From contig OX463829.1 of assembly GCA_949825045.1 (NCBI GenBank), positions 868,001-932,000 on the forward strand: a stretch of DNA of 64,000 bases, written 5' to 3'. The notes below the pieces were generated by a model. The model made no database searches. It was not told where the DNA came from and was given only the letters and a program-made list of their open reading frames with translations. Below, one piece after another: positions 19,455 through 31,120 of the stretch. Position 1 is the first letter of the stretch. Each line of letters begins with the position of its first letter. The translations under genes and the position numbers were made by a program. Source of the stretch: Argyresthia goedartella (lineage: Eukaryota > Arthropoda > Insecta > Lepidoptera > Argyresthiidae).

Positions 19455-19881
19455 GCAATCGGTATGCGCATGAGTGAAGGCCATGAGTGAGTATTTGTTC
19501 GTTAGCGACGTCGAGCGTCAACACATAGGTGTTGGCTTTATGCTCCCCGGCTCTGTTGTATCCGGCATTATAACTCTACTCTCACTGATGTTCGGAGTGG
19601 TCTACTATCGCTTCTTCCCACCGAGTACTCGTGTACTCGTGTACTCGTGTACGCAGGTGGCGTGCGTTCTCTCTGAGAGACTGTACTCAGGGTTCACGCG
19701 TATATTCACCACGATGTGAGCAAAACTCCTATTTACTTATGTATTGATCTTAAAAAATCCACAGCTAATATGTCAAGCAATTAAACTAATCCAACCATAA
19801 GCCAATAAAGGACTGGCTTCAAATGGTGCTGCGATCACCAAACCCATATCTAAAGGTTGTTCCAATATTTGTATGTTGCAG
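19455..19881. other. intron tail of gene 1
   Basis: Noncoding DNA before the 19882 exon. It has a short GTGTACTCGT tandem near 19622-19655. The stretch ends in a good acceptor, 'TTTGTATGTTGCAG'. Confidence 0.45.
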
Positions 19882-19940
19882 TGTCGTCACCTGTCGCGAG
19901 CAGCTCCGACGGTGTGAAGGGAGCGCCGGCGCAGGTCACG
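19882..19940 (+). CDS. gene 1 internal exon
   Basis: A 59-nt exon between a TATGTTGCAG acceptor and an ACG|GTGAGT donor, both strong. The first two bases complete the codon left open by the 13480 donor (G+TG, Val). It encodes 'VSSPVASSSDGVKGAPAQVT' and ends in phase 0, which fits the last exon at 50783. The matching phases on both sides are the main evidence that these three pieces belong to one gene. The segment is Ser/Ala-rich and probably disordered. Confidence 0.65.
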
Positions 19941-21390
19941 GTGAGTCTCTCGTCTCTACACTCTAGTAGGATTGCTTGTAGCATATATATTACATAAAAT
20001 TAATAAACATGGCGTCACGACCATCTCCCATTCGGGGCGGCAGAGGCGCACTCGTGTCCTGGGGTAGCCTATTATTCATTGCGCTATTCGATGGATATCA
20101 TACCTACATATTGCCCAATCATGTCCCCACTGAGGACCTGATTCCACCACACTGGCTCAGTACGGGCCAGAAGTTATCAAGCTGCCCTATTAGGGCCTCT
20201 GACACAGCTTTACGACTAGTGATGCCACATAGAAACAGACACCCATCCAGTTCAGTGCAGTCACGGCCAGATGTTACTATCCACATGATCCGCTAGAACT
20301 GGGCCATGGACGCTTCTAACATGAATTCGATGAATATACACTATAAATATCTGAATGTATAACAGGAGTATTATTGACATGACTATCTCATAGCAGCGGG
20401 GGCTGGCCGCCCCGTGAGCCCCTGACAGGCAGCTTTCATACCCTTTGGCTGTGAGCTGATGTCCGCTCGTGAAATCGTATATATATAAATATATCATTCA
20501 CACATATAAAACACCCAATGGGTAACTTGATCGAGGCCACGGTTAGTAGTAAAACCTAACGATAACTACTTCACACCGACCACAGGGGTTGTTTTTGGTC
20601 CCCGTATACTACCCGAGCTGATGCCCGCTCAATGTGTAGGGACCCAGAGATAGCAGGGAGGTCTAACTCCTGGGCATACATTCAATTTCCCCCCTCCAAC
20701 AATAAATTATAATAAAAAATTACACATCGTATTATTAATCCTAACAAATATCAACGTAGCACATACAACTATTTCCCGAAAGTGAAATGATATCAATTGG
20801 TTATTACGTTAAAAAATACAATAAAAAATACTACCGAGTGTAACTTTAATTTTTACGACGGTATCACGGCGTTTTTTTACTTTTTCGGAGCTAATTATGG
20901 GATAGACTTTAGTGACATTTGGTTTTTGCTATGAAAGTTCAATACAATTCAATAATTTTCCGTTCACTTTTTTCCCATGAAGTTCTTTTTACAGTCTTTT
21001 ATTTTTCCGGTTCTTTATTTTGACACTTTATTTATCTTCCCAAAGCTTTTTTATCGCCTTTTTTCAATGCAGCATATTTTTACACTCGGGATTGTATCTA
21101 AACTATTTTTTTTTCTTTAGAGCAACAATAGATTCTTCCGACGTCAAGGCTCTCGCAATCGGGTATGCACGAGTGACGCTTGTATTGTAAAATTATTGTT
21201 TCGTCCGAATGAATTGTTATAAGTACCATTACAATAATTTGTAGTGCATCGCCAATCTGTCGAATCCTTGTGAGCCCGGTGCAAGTAATGGCGGCGACCG
21301 GCTCGCGCCAACAGTCGCCCACCGTGGCTGCTTCTGATGAACTTAAAATTAGTATTGGCACTGCTACTGAATGTATCTGAATCCATTTTT
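19941..21390. other. intronic DNA, repeat-like, unresolved
   Basis: Start of the 30.8-kb last intron of gene 1. The blocks at 20009-20300 and 20390-20690 look like decayed transposon untranslated sequence (for example 'GATGTCCGCTCGTGAAATCG', 'TAACTCCTGGGCATACATTC'), but I cannot name a family. An 80-codon minus frame at 21144-21386 has no motif. Confidence 0.35.
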
Positions 21391-22614
21391 CAAATAGTCA
21401 AAGTACTTTATTACTGTAGATATTTACATATACTTAGCAAACGTCATTTTTTGCCTCTTCTCTACATTGGACCACTGTGGGAGAAGAAGGGCGTAGAAAC
21501 TCCCACAGATTTATTTTTAGATCTCTTAAAAATAGGTTGTGCTTAACTAATACAAATATGAAAAATTTAATTGTTATGATTAATAAGCAGGAATAAATAA
21601 TTACAAAATTATTAACAGCAAGGTCTGTGTTGAGCCAGATTAACCCCATACAGTCCTGTCATTTAAGTAATCTTGAACATTGTAATATCCCTTTTTCGAC
21701 AAAGTCGCTTTAACATGCTTTTTAAATTGCTCAAATGGCAATTTCAAAATCTCCAGAGGTATCTTATTGTAGTAGAAAATGCACTGACCCTTGAAAGAAT
21801 TGCTAACCTTCGCGAGTCTAAAACGGGGCGCACATAGTCTGTGATAATTTCTTAGGTTAACATTACAGCTGTCGCTAAGTTTGGAAAATGTTGTAAGGTT
21901 CTTGCGTACATACATTATATTTTCGAAAATAAATTGACTAGCTACTGTTAGTATGTCAATTTCTTTAAAAAGCTCTCTTAAGGAGTCTGTTCGTTTTAAA
22001 TTATAAATTGCTCGAATAGCTCTTTTCTGTAAAATAAAAATAGTTTGAATATCCGCTGCTTTCCCCCACAACAAGATACCATAGGACATCACACTATGAA
22101 AGTAACTAAAATATACTAGCCTAGATGTAGCCACATCCGTGCTTTGTCTGATGTTCCTAACAGCGTAAGCCGCAGAACTTAATTTACCAGCCAATTTATC
22201 TATGTGGGGTCCCCACTGCAATTTGCTATCAATGGTTATTCCAAGAAACTTCGTATCATTTACCAATTCTAACGTGCTGTTGTCTAACACCAAACTGGTC
22301 TCAACTTGCCTGACATTTGGAAGTGAGAATTTGATACACTTGGTTTTACCAGCGTTTAACAATAAATTAATAACTGTGAACCAATTCAAGGTTAAAGACA
22401 ATACACCACTAACATCATCAAAATCTCCTTTTTGTCTTTCAATTTTGAAGACCATTGAAGTATCATCAGCAAACAACACTATGTCAGTTAATTTCTCCAC
22501 CATGAAAGGCAGATCATTAATATATACCAGGAATAAGAAAGGGCCTAATATAGAACCTTGTGGAACGCCAATTCTAACACCCGATCCATCAGATTTTACG
22601 CCGTTAACTTCTGC
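21391..22614 (-). mobile_element. CR1-X element, copy A (5'-truncated)
   Basis: The 3' end is a short AATAGTC-type tail at 21391-21405, followed by a 3' UTR with 'GACCACTGTGGGAGAAGAAG'. The open frame at 21640-22503 (continuing openly to about 22614) encodes the RT from '[21 protein letters not shown]' through '[20 protein letters not shown]' to the end. The copy breaks off just before the palm motif at 22614. No stop interrupts the remaining frame. It serves as the reference for the other CR1-X copies (23880/30312, 52022, 60948, 62368). Confidence 0.85.
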
Positions 22615-22822
22615 TTATTCTTCCTTTCATATTCTTCTTATTATTCTTCTTCTTTCTTTCATATTCAATATTCAATTGTCAATGTCAAACTCAATTTAAA
22701 AATAATTTACAGCATAATAATATGAAATCCTAGGAGGTTTCTCGCTATGCAACTCGAAAACAAATGTAGCGAACCTAACTTGTTGTTGCCTCTCGTCAAG
22801 TCATAACACGAGTAGCAAGCAT
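22615..22822. other. no gene recognised
   Basis: A pyrimidine-rich stretch (TTCTTCTTATTATTC near 22640) and unassigned AT-rich DNA between copy A and the tandem array. Nothing else is seen. Confidence 0.4.
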
Positions 22823-23224
22823 GATTCACTGTGTACTGTACTGTACTGACCAAGATTTTTCATGAACATTCCTTATTGTTACACATTGGTTTGTGTTTGT
22901 TGGTCACTGATTCACTGTGTACTGACCAAAATTTTTCATGAATATTCCTTATTGTTACACGTTGGTTTGTGTTTGTTGGTCACTGATTCACTGTGTACTG
23001 TACTTTACTGACCAAGATTTTTCATGAATATTCCTTATTGTTACACGTTGGTTTGTGTTTGTTGGTCACTGATTCACTGTGTACTGACCAAGATTTTTCA
23101 TGAATGTTCCTTATTGTTACACGTTGGTTTGTGTTTGTTGGTCACTGATTCAATGTGTACTGACCAAGATTTTTCATAAATATTCCATATTGTTACACGT
23201 TGGTTTGTGTTTCTTGGTCACATA
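22823..23224. repeat. tandem array with alternating 86- and 76-bp units
   Basis: The landmark GATTCA(C/A)TGTGTACTG occurs at 22823, 22909, 22985, 23071 and 23147, giving spacings of 86, 76, 86 and 76. The longer units carry an extra TACTGTACTG-type decamer. Each unit also holds 'CCTTATTGTTACAC' and 'GGTTTGTGTTTGTTGGTCAC'. The alternation means the 162-bp pair was itself duplicated. Confidence 0.85.
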
Positions 23225-23407
23225 CCGTGTTACCACAAAAAATATTAAACAGCGTTTAACCTCAAAACAAACGTCAAATACCAACATTTTTGATTTTAAA
23301 CATGTGTTGAACAGTAGTTTATTTTTTTGTGGTAAGTCAAGTCAAGTCATGTCAAAGTTCTTTAAAGGACCTTAGCCTAAGCAAATAAAAACCTTATCTA
23401 CTAGAAA
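23225..23407. other. no gene recognised
   Basis: Short noncoding stretch with a GTCAA(GTCAA)n run near 23335. No feature supported. Confidence 0.35.
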
Positions 23408-23812
23408 CAAAAACCGGTCAAGTACGAATCTAACTCGCGCACGAAGGGTTTCGTACCACCGTACAGTGGTAGGGATGGTGTGGAGTGAATCGTTTCGAGT
23501 TTACATAGCAAAATGTTGTTAACAAAGTTACTTTCGCACTCCATGTACGTATGTGCATTATCCCAGGTGCACTCATAAGTTTGTATTTAGTGTTGAAAGA
23601 ATTGTTGTATTTGAGCCCCCTAAATATTTATTTTATTCTATTTTTTTGGATTTGTTGTTATAGCGGCAACAGAAATACATCATCTGTGAAAATTTCATCT
23701 GTCTAACTATCACGGTTCAAGAGATACAGCCTGGTGACAGACGGACGGACGGACAGCGGAGGCTTAGTAATATGGTCCCGTTTGGCGCCCTATAGGTACA
23801 GAACCCTAAAAA
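23408..23812 (-). repeat. lepidopteran interspersed repeat, copy 4 (near full length)
   Basis: Reverse-strand copy beginning 'AAACCGGTCAAGTACGAATC' and ending at 'GAACCCTAAAAA'. It has all family landmarks, including a (GACG)n run at 23738-23756. It lies immediately 5' of CR1-X copy B. Confidence 0.85.
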
Positions 23813-23879
23813 TAGCTATCACGAAATAAAGCAAAGTAAAGTATACAAAAAGTCTAAACAACGTTTAAGAAAAAAACGC

Positions 23880-25573
23880 GAATTCTTGCACTGACTGTTG
23901 AAAGACAAATAGAGGTATCCTGTGTTGAGTTAGATAGCCATATTATTGTTTGTGTCTACAGGACACCGAGGGATGAAAAAGGCCATGTCAATTTCTAAAT
24001 ATTTGAGAAAATTATGGAGGAAACCCTCACTAAACTATGTAATAACAGAAAAAAGTTAATTATTTGTGGCGATCTTAATGTTGATTTGCTTGTAGGAACA
24101 ACAATGAAGCAACGATTAATAACTTTATTCCATTCGTTTAATTTATGTCATGTATTTTTAGAGCCGACTAGATTTACACTTACCAGCCAAACTTGCTTAA
24201 ATAACGTTTTTTGTGACTGCATTCAAAAGTAAAAGTGTAATTAACTGCGTACCTTCCGATCACAGTGGTCAAACAGTTTCATTCCCATTTGCTATTAAGG
24301 ATAAGACTAGTCTATCTTTTTATAGGCCTATTACATCCCATAGAATAGAGACATATACGAACAATTTAGATGTAAATTTGCCAGTACCGGATTTTAATGA
24401 ACAGAACCCAAACAAAATCTACTCAGACTTCTTCAACATTATTCAGACAGAATTCAATAAAGTTTTTAAATTAAAGAAAGTCAGTGACTACAACGGCAAA
24501 TCTAAATTTAATGACTGTGCAACGTTTGGAATTCGTAAAAGTAGAGGTATCTTGTATGACCTTTATGAACAAAAAACCTCGATCGAAAATTTCATGACTA
24601 TGTTAAAAAATATTCTAAAACTTTCAAGTTGGTTTGTAGAACTGCAAAAACATTACACATTAATAGAAAAATTCAAATAATAGAATGAAAACAGTTTGGT
24701 AAATAATAAACCGTGAAACTGCCAAAGTTATACCAAGGGACAATGATTCTTCCTAAAGATAGGTGATGATGTTGTTAAAGTCGGGATTCCTCTGTTCAAG
24801 TCGGGAGATAAGGGTGATACTTCAAATTTCAGACCAATATCTGTTCTTCCAACACTCAGTAAAATATTTGAAAAGATTATACTCAATCAAATGCTCTCAC
24901 ACTTCAACCGTACAAAACAACTCCACGCCAAACAATACGGTTTCACTAGGGGTAAATCGACTACGGATGCAGGTATTACCCTTATATCTCATATTTATTC
25001 TGCATGGGAAGCCGCACAGGATGCTATCGGAGTTTTTTGCGACCTGTCGAAGACGTTTGATTGTGTTGATCATAATACGCTATCAATTAAATTAAATCAT
25101 ATGCTCTCACACTTCAACAGTACAAAACAACTCCACGCCAAACAATACGGTTTCACTAGGGGTAAATCGACTACGGATGCAGGTATTACCCTTATATCTC
25201 ATATTTATTCTGCATGGGAGGCCGCACAGGATGCTATCGGAGTTTTTTGCGACCTGTCGAAGGCGTTTGATTGTGTTGATCATAATACGCTATCAATTAA
25301 ATTAAATCATTACGGTGTTAGAAATAAAGCGTTGGATCTACTAAGATCATATCTAAGCAATATAATTCAAAAGGCAGAAGTTAACGGTGTTAAATCTGAT
25401 GGATCGGGTGTTAAAATTGGCGTTCCACAAGGTTCCTTATTAGGCCTTTTCTTATTCCTGGTTTATATTAACGATCTGCCTTTCATGGTGAAGAAATTAA
25501 CTGACATAGTGTTGCTTGCTGATGATACTTCAATGGTCTTCAAAATTGAAAGACAAAAAGGAGATTTTGATGA
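23880..25573 (+). mobile_element. CR1-X element, copy B, 5' part
   Basis: Plus-strand pieces give the endonuclease ('VCVYRTPRDE', 'LIICGDLNVDLL' in 24014-24232, 'VPSDHSG' near 24260) and the linker. The RT follows in an open frame at 24891-25573 with 'FGFTRGKSTTDAG'-like, 'FCDLSKAFDCVDH', 'GVPQGSLLGLFLF' and 'LLADDTSMVF'. The endonuclease and RT frames are broken by several indels. The copy stops at 25573 because another element is inserted there. Its 3' part continues at 30312 after a TGATGA duplication. Confidence 0.8.
24891..25310 (+). repeat. 210-bp in-frame duplication inside the RT of CR1-X copy B
   Basis: 24891-25100 is repeated at 25101-25310 with about three substitutions. The unit is exactly 70 codons and includes the palm motif with its catalytic Asp ('FCDLSK(T/A)FDC'). 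The open frame runs through both units. Copy A and the 10223 relative have no such duplication. Confidence 0.9.
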
Positions 25574-25801
25574 AATGAAATGTAATGAAATGATTTTTAT
25601 TTGCCAGAAAACAGTAATAAGATGATCTTAAATTTAAAGTATGTGCAGTCTTTTCAGCTTATGTATAAGCATGCAAAATAGTTATAGTTATAATTTATGA
25701 AATAGCGCAATATTATAGTAAATCGTTTTAATTTAATTCTGATTTAGTTATATAATTCAAATTTAAAATGTCCGTTTGTAAAATCTTATATTTATAAATG
25801 T

Positions 25802-26830
25802 TTAGTTTCTATATTCTAAATATTCTTTAATGCTATAAAAACAGTGTTGTTGTAGCCACTTAGTAAGATTATTTTTTAAGGACTTGCTAGTCAGTACTTT
25901 AAAGTCATCAGACAGCTTGTTAAACAAAATAATACACATATTGTATATATTCTTCCTATAAATGTCCTTAAATCCAGGAGGTTGATATAGTAGGTTCGTG
26001 TATTTTGCTCTTATTTGTCTCTGTTGTCCTTCATTTCTGGATCTCCAGTTTTCTCGATGAGAGGCAACAAAAACACAAACATCTCTAATGTAGGCACATG
26101 GTAGAGGTAAAATATTAAGTTTTTTAAAAAGTGATTTACATGTTTGATCGAATTTAACCTTACAGATCGCTCTTATGCACTTTTTTTGAATTTTGAAAGC
26201 CTTTTCCACCTCCACCAAATTTCCCCACAGGATCAGACCATAGCTGAGTACAGAGGAGACGTAACCATGGTAGGCCATTAGAGCTGCTTCGATAGAGACA
26301 GTTTGCCTCAGTTGGTGCAAAGCGTACACAAAGCGATTTATTTTGTTACTTACCGATTCTACGAGTTTTTTCCAATTTTGATTTTTGTCGATTGTGATGC
26401 CTAGGAATTTAAAATTGTCAACTTCGGAGATTGTTTCATTATTATAAACAATAGAAATAGGATGCGCATTTGAATTATAGGAGAGAAATTGCATAAATTT
26501 GGTTTTGTTAATATTAATTTGTAAATTATATGATTGTAGCCACTTTATAATGTCCCCCAAGTGCAGTATTAATTACTTTTTCAGAGTTATCTGGTTTTTT
26601 GCACTGTATTATTAACGTGGTGTCATCAGCAAATTGCAAGCAGTCATGTGGAGTGGATTTTGGGAGATCATTAACATATAGTAGGAACAGTAATGGTCCT
26701 AAGACACTTCCTTGTGGTACTCCTGAGTTATTTATCTTAAAATGGGATCTATAAATTGGCTTTGTGGCGATGCCGTTGTTTTCCTGAATTTTGCTCGTTT
26801 CAGTGCATTGTTGTCTATTTTCTATATTTC
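25802..26830 (-). pseudogene. element C reverse transcriptase, internally deleted
   Basis: The frame at 25802-26560 holds the RT C-terminal half ('FKFLGITIDKNQNW', 'SYGLILWGN', 'KKCIRAIC'). Above it, in a shifted frame, are '[21 protein letters not shown]' and '[11 protein letters not shown]'. At about 26835 the upstream linker ('PVSETEIYNIEI') runs straight into the segment just before GVPQGS. The fingers and palm motif A are therefore missing, roughly 190 codons by comparison with the intact relative at 43754. Confidence 0.75.
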
Positions 26831-26834
26831 TTCT

Positions 26835-28060
26835 CTATATTTCAATGTTATATATTTCTGTTTCCGAAACTGGTCTTATAAATATTGTATTTTGATTGAT
26901 TTGTTCTGTGCTATTAATTGATGAGATATTATTATTATTGATTAAATTATTATGGGGACATGTCAGGTTTATAAAATAATCATTCAAAATATTACAAATG
27001 TCATTGGGATTAGAAAATTCTATGTCATTTAGTTTGATTTTATTAATATTATTATGATTTTTTATTTCATTTGAAATTGACAACGTGATTATATTCCAAG
27101 TAGCTTTACATTTATTTTCATGGTTCTTTATGTATTTATAGTTATGTAATTTCTGAGCTTTGTTTAAACACCGTTTGAGGATATTATCATACTTTTTGAA
27201 TATAATCTTATTTGTCTGTATTCGTTTTTGTTTGTCTTTATTTTAAGTATAGAGATCGTTTTGTTTTACAAGATTTCTTTAAACCTTTTGTTACTCACCC
27301 TATATATTTAGCTCGGTTATTGTTTTTAACTTTAATTATAGGAAAACATAGATTATAGAACAAACATATTAAGTCATAAAATAGGTCAAGAGCTTCCGCG
27401 GCCACTTCACATTCCAATACGTCTGAAAAAGACAAAGCACTGATACATACGCAGTTTTTTTTTTATATTTTGAGTGTTATAGTCTCTTTTGAACTCGAAC
27501 CAGGTGTTAAAAGCTTTAAGCTTCTTTATGTCAAACTTCAATATTTGGGCCGTCTCGTGATCAGAATGACCCAGTTTCAATACATCTGCCTTCGCGGATT
27601 TTATATTGCTCGCTATTTGATCAATACATGCATTTTGTCTTGTAGGAGACCTTATGTGCAATTGAAAATTATAATTTGAAAACAAATTTTGTAACTCCTT
27701 TGAATAGTTATCCTGTTTTAGTAGGTCAATGTTCCAGTCTCCACATAGAACATTTTTTTTATTTTTATATTTTAAAGTTAATGACTCTAACATTTTTTCT
27801 AATTTATACATAAATACACCTATATGCGACTTAGTTTTCTTTGGTATTCTATAAATATTAATTAGTATTAGCCCTATCCCAATAACTTCAATACCACAAC
27901 ACTCAAAATAAAAATCGTTTGCTAATTCAATATGTATTTCCTTACATTCAAAATATTTTTTTGCTAGAATTGCACACCCGCCTCTACTTTTTTTACAACA
28001 ATAAGTTGAAACTAATTTATAGCCATTTATCTTAATGTTTGATTCGGAGCCTTTCTTCAC
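26835..28060 (-). pseudogene. element C endonuclease and linker
   Basis: The frame at 27407-28060 carries an endonuclease: 'SRGGCAILAKK', 'LILINIYRIPKK', 'VLCGDWNIDLL' (catalytic Asp/Asn) and 'LGHSDHETAQ' (catalytic SDH). The linker follows in another frame at 26835-27083 ('NPNDICNILNDYFINLT'), as in the intact relative. A frameshift near 27420 separates the two. Confidence 0.75.
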
Positions 28061-28243
28061 AAACGTTTCACTAAGACATACTATATCAACGTCCCTTCCG
28101 TTAACCCTTAGATCTTGTAGTGAAATCTGTAAAATCTCTAATTTCTTGCCAATACCTTGTATGTTTTGGTTGAATATTAAAAAACTATCACAATTATCTA
28201 TATGTATGGTCTCCTTACTAGATACAGGGCCAACAGAACCACA

Positions 28244-29221
28244 TCAACGAAAACATTTTGCAGTGTTTTTACATGAAGGAACCAACTCTGTCATTATTTC
28301 AGAAGCCATGTAGTTTAAAGTGTTTGGCGAGTAGGCACTTACTTGGTTACTATTGTAGATATCTAGCAACTTACAGTTTTCATATTGGTTTGAAAATTTT
28401 CTCATTTCATTTTTAAGTACATGCGTGTTAAGGTACCTGTAATTACTAACATTTAATAATAATATTTTATTTTCAGCAAAATTGTGCAATGTATTACATA
28501 GGTTAGTAAGCAGAGCATAAGGATCTCTATCGCTGCGTCCTACTGATAAAACGATTACGTCGTTTTTAGGGTTCCGTACCCGAAGGGTTCCAAACGGGAC
28601 CCTATTACTAAGACTCCGCTGTCCGTCCGTCCGTCCGTCCGTCCGTCTGTCTGTCACCAGGCTGTATCTCAAGAACCTAGCTAGCTAGAGAGTTGAAATT
28701 TTCACAGATTATGTATTTATGTTGCCGCTATAACAACAAATACTAAAAAACAGGATAAAATAAATATTTAAGGGGGCTCCCATACAACAATTCTTTCAAT
28801 ACCACATACAAACTTATGGATGCACCTGGTTACGTACATGGAGTGTGAAAGTAACCGCACCAATAACTTTGTAAACAATATTTTGCTGTGTAAAATCCAA
28901 ACTATTCACTCCACACCATCGCTTCCATTGAACGGTGGTACGGAACCCTTCGTGCGCGATTTAGACTCGCACTTGACCGGTTTTATTTGTAATTCTATTT
29001 TTCATACCGTCTAGTTTTTTCAGAATTTTTTCACTTTGCGCATGAGGTTTTATTGAAGCAGACACTTTTATGGAGTCACTACTCTCACCCAACTTATGGA
29101 TCACTCTCGTAGACAGTCCACGCACTCTTTCGTCACCAAAAATATAAACAGAAGTCTTCCCTGGCTCGATACCACTCAGGATAGGAGACGAACAGTTTTC
29201 CTCCAGAATTACTCCATCCAC
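28244..29221 (-). pseudogene. element C ORF1, esterase-like domain split by a repeat
   Basis: Two minus-strand pieces, 28985-29221 ('SVYIFGDERVRGLSTRVIHK') and 28244-28563 ('KNDVIVLSVGRSDRDPYALL'), form one SGNH/esterase-like domain as known in CR1-like ORF1 proteins. The lepidopteran repeat (28564-28984) lies between them and supplies false codons and a stop. Confidence 0.65.
28564..28984 (+). repeat. lepidopteran interspersed repeat, copy 5 (full length)
   Basis: Starts 'TTTTTAGGGTTCCGTACCCG' and ends 'GACTCGCACTTGACCGGTTT'. It has a (GTCC)n expansion at 28620-28647. It is inserted in the ORF1 of element C, so it is younger than that insertion. Confidence 0.9.
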
Positions 29222-29364
29222 ATGAGATGTATTTGGCGTACTATTTAAGTATTTTTTATGACAATTTTGCTTTTTTGGTCTCGGAGTGTGAATTGATCTA
29301 GGTGTAAGCCTGGTATTCGTTTGAGTTGAATGTGTTGATTATGCTCTGGTTCATTTTCTGTTTG

Positions 29365-29933
29365 TTACTTATTTCTCTTGAACGGGTACTCATGTCTTGG
29401 TGGCGTTGTTTTACTTAAGGTTTTTAATTGTATTATTTTGTTATCCTGACGTTTAATTTCATCTTTAAGTTTCGTATTTTCAGAAAGAAGATTTTCAATT
29501 TCATTTTCAGCCGCTAATAGTTTGCTCTCCAATTCCAAGACACGCTTGTCTAATTCTTCACATTTCGCATATACTATTGTCCTTTCAGGGCAGCTTCTAT
29601 TACACGGATCCATACACGGGCTTTGGAAATAGCTACTTGAATCAACCTCTTCATCCATCATCAAACTAGACAATTCGTGGAACATACAGCAACCATTGGC
29701 CTATAATTTCGGCGAGTGATGTTGTCAGTCGAAGTTTCGGGGTTTTCAATATGTGTGCGTGCATTTTTGTCAATGCACGGTACACATCTCCAGGTTGTTT
29801 TGTCTTTAATAAGCAGGTAAAATTTATAGGATATGGAGCAACAGTCCAAATGGTAAGACTCTTTGCAGGAAGAACACGTCAAAAAGTGCCTTTCTTTGAT
29901 TACATTGTTACATTTATCACAAAACAATGCCAT
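29365..29933 (-). pseudogene. element C ORF1 N-terminus: PHD finger and coiled coil
   Basis: The frame at 29661-29933 starts 'MALFCDKCNNVI' and shows a Cys4-His-Cys3 pattern: CDKC, CSSC, HLDC and CVPC. This is a PHD-type zinc finger that could bind chromatin or RNA. The next frame (29365-29685) is a heptad-rich coiled coil ('LEKLLAAENEIENLL'-like: ELESKLLAAENEIENLL). One frameshift lies between them near 29680. The intact relative at 46626 has the coiled coil but no PHD finger. Confidence 0.75.
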
Positions 29934-30311
29934 ATTTCCGCAACAACAACAACGATCGGCTCAGGTGAACGACCGCAGAACAGAGACAGATAGAATATTC
30001 CGTGCGCCTGAGTGAGATGCGTAGATGCGCGTCGTCATCGGCCGGTAATTCACCTCTCGTAGACCGGTCGACCTTGATCAGCTGTTTGACGTTGAAGAAT
30101 TATTCCAACTCACAGATTTGTATCGATATTTGCTGGGTTTATTCACTATAATTTGTATTGTTTATCACATTAATCAATTAACTTTATTATTTGTTGGGTA
30201 TTTTTGTCGAATTAAATTTTAGATAGTCACTTTGAATGATAGAATTTTAATAAAATACACGGAACGCGCGAGTAACACTGTTTAGCCGTGTGGCGTGCGG
30301 CGGCCCCTCAA

Positions 30312-31062
30312 TGATGATGTTAATGGCGTATTGTCTTTAACCTTGAATTGGTTCACAGTTAATAATTTATACGCTTGTAAAACCAAGTGTATCAAATTCT
30401 CACTTCCAAATGTCAGGCAAGTTGAGACCAGTTTAGCGTTATAAAACAGCACGTTAGAATTAGTAAATGATACGAAGTTTCTTGGAATAACCATTGATAA
30501 CAAATTGCAGTGGGGACCCCACATAGATGAATTGGCTGGTGAATTAAGTTCTGCGGCTTATGCTGTTAGGAACATCAGACAAAGCACGGATGTGGCTACA
30601 TCTAGGCTAGTATATTTTAGTTACTCTCATAGTGTGATGTCCTATGGTATCTTGTTGTGGGGGAAAGCAGCGGATATTCAAACTATTTTTATTTTACAGA
30701 AAAGAGCTATTCGAGCAATTTATAATTTAAAACGAACAGACTCCTTAAGAGAGTTTTTAAAGAAATTGACATACTAACAGTAGCTAGTCAATTTATTTTC
30801 GAAAATATAATGTATGTACGTAAGAACCTTACAACATTTTCCAAACTTAGCGATAGCTGTAATGTTAACCTAAGGAATAATTACAGACTATGTGCGCCCC
30901 GATTTAGACTCGCGAAGGTTAGCAATTCTTTCAAGGGTCAGTACATTCTCTACTATAATAAGATACCTCTGGAGATTTTGAAATTGACATTTGAGCAATT
31001 TAAAAAGCATGTCGAAAAATGGATATTACAATTTTCAAGATTACTTTAATGACAGGACTGTA
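30312..31062 (+). mobile_element. CR1-X element, copy B, 3' part
   Basis: Continues copy B after the element C insertion, starting 'TGATGATGTTAATGGCGTAT'. Frames at 30505-30777 and 30810-31049 encode the RT C-terminal domain ('SYGILLWGKAADIQTIFILQ', 'YYNKIPLEIL') with indels. The match to copy A ends at about 31062, so the 3' UTR is missing. Confidence 0.8.
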
Positions 31063-31120
31063 TGTTTAGATGTATTTATTATTAATTTATTAATTGTTAG
31101 CCATTCAATAACTTGACTTA

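Larger units (their letters stand above)
25574..30311 (-). mobile_element. CR1-like element C (PHD + esterase-like ORF1), inserted in copy B
   Basis: Bounded by TGATGA at 25568-25573 and 30312-30317, a 6-bp target duplication of the host element. The 3' tail at 25574-25595 is made of TTTCATTACA-like units on the minus strand. Reading on the minus strand: 5' UTR, PHD finger, coiled coil, esterase-like domain, endonuclease, reverse transcriptase. This order matches CR1-like elements described as having PHD and esterase domains in ORF1. It is damaged by frameshifts, an internal RT deletion near 26835 and an inserted repeat at 28564. Confidence 0.8.

Noticed and set aside
21144..21386. 80-codon frame starting 'MDSDTFSSSANTNF' as a transposase N-terminus
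   Set aside because: No catalytic domain follows, and I could not match it to a family from the sequence alone.
22823..23224. CRISPR-like array
   Set aside because: The units are adjacent with no unique spacers, and the genome is eukaryotic. It is an ordinary tandem repeat.
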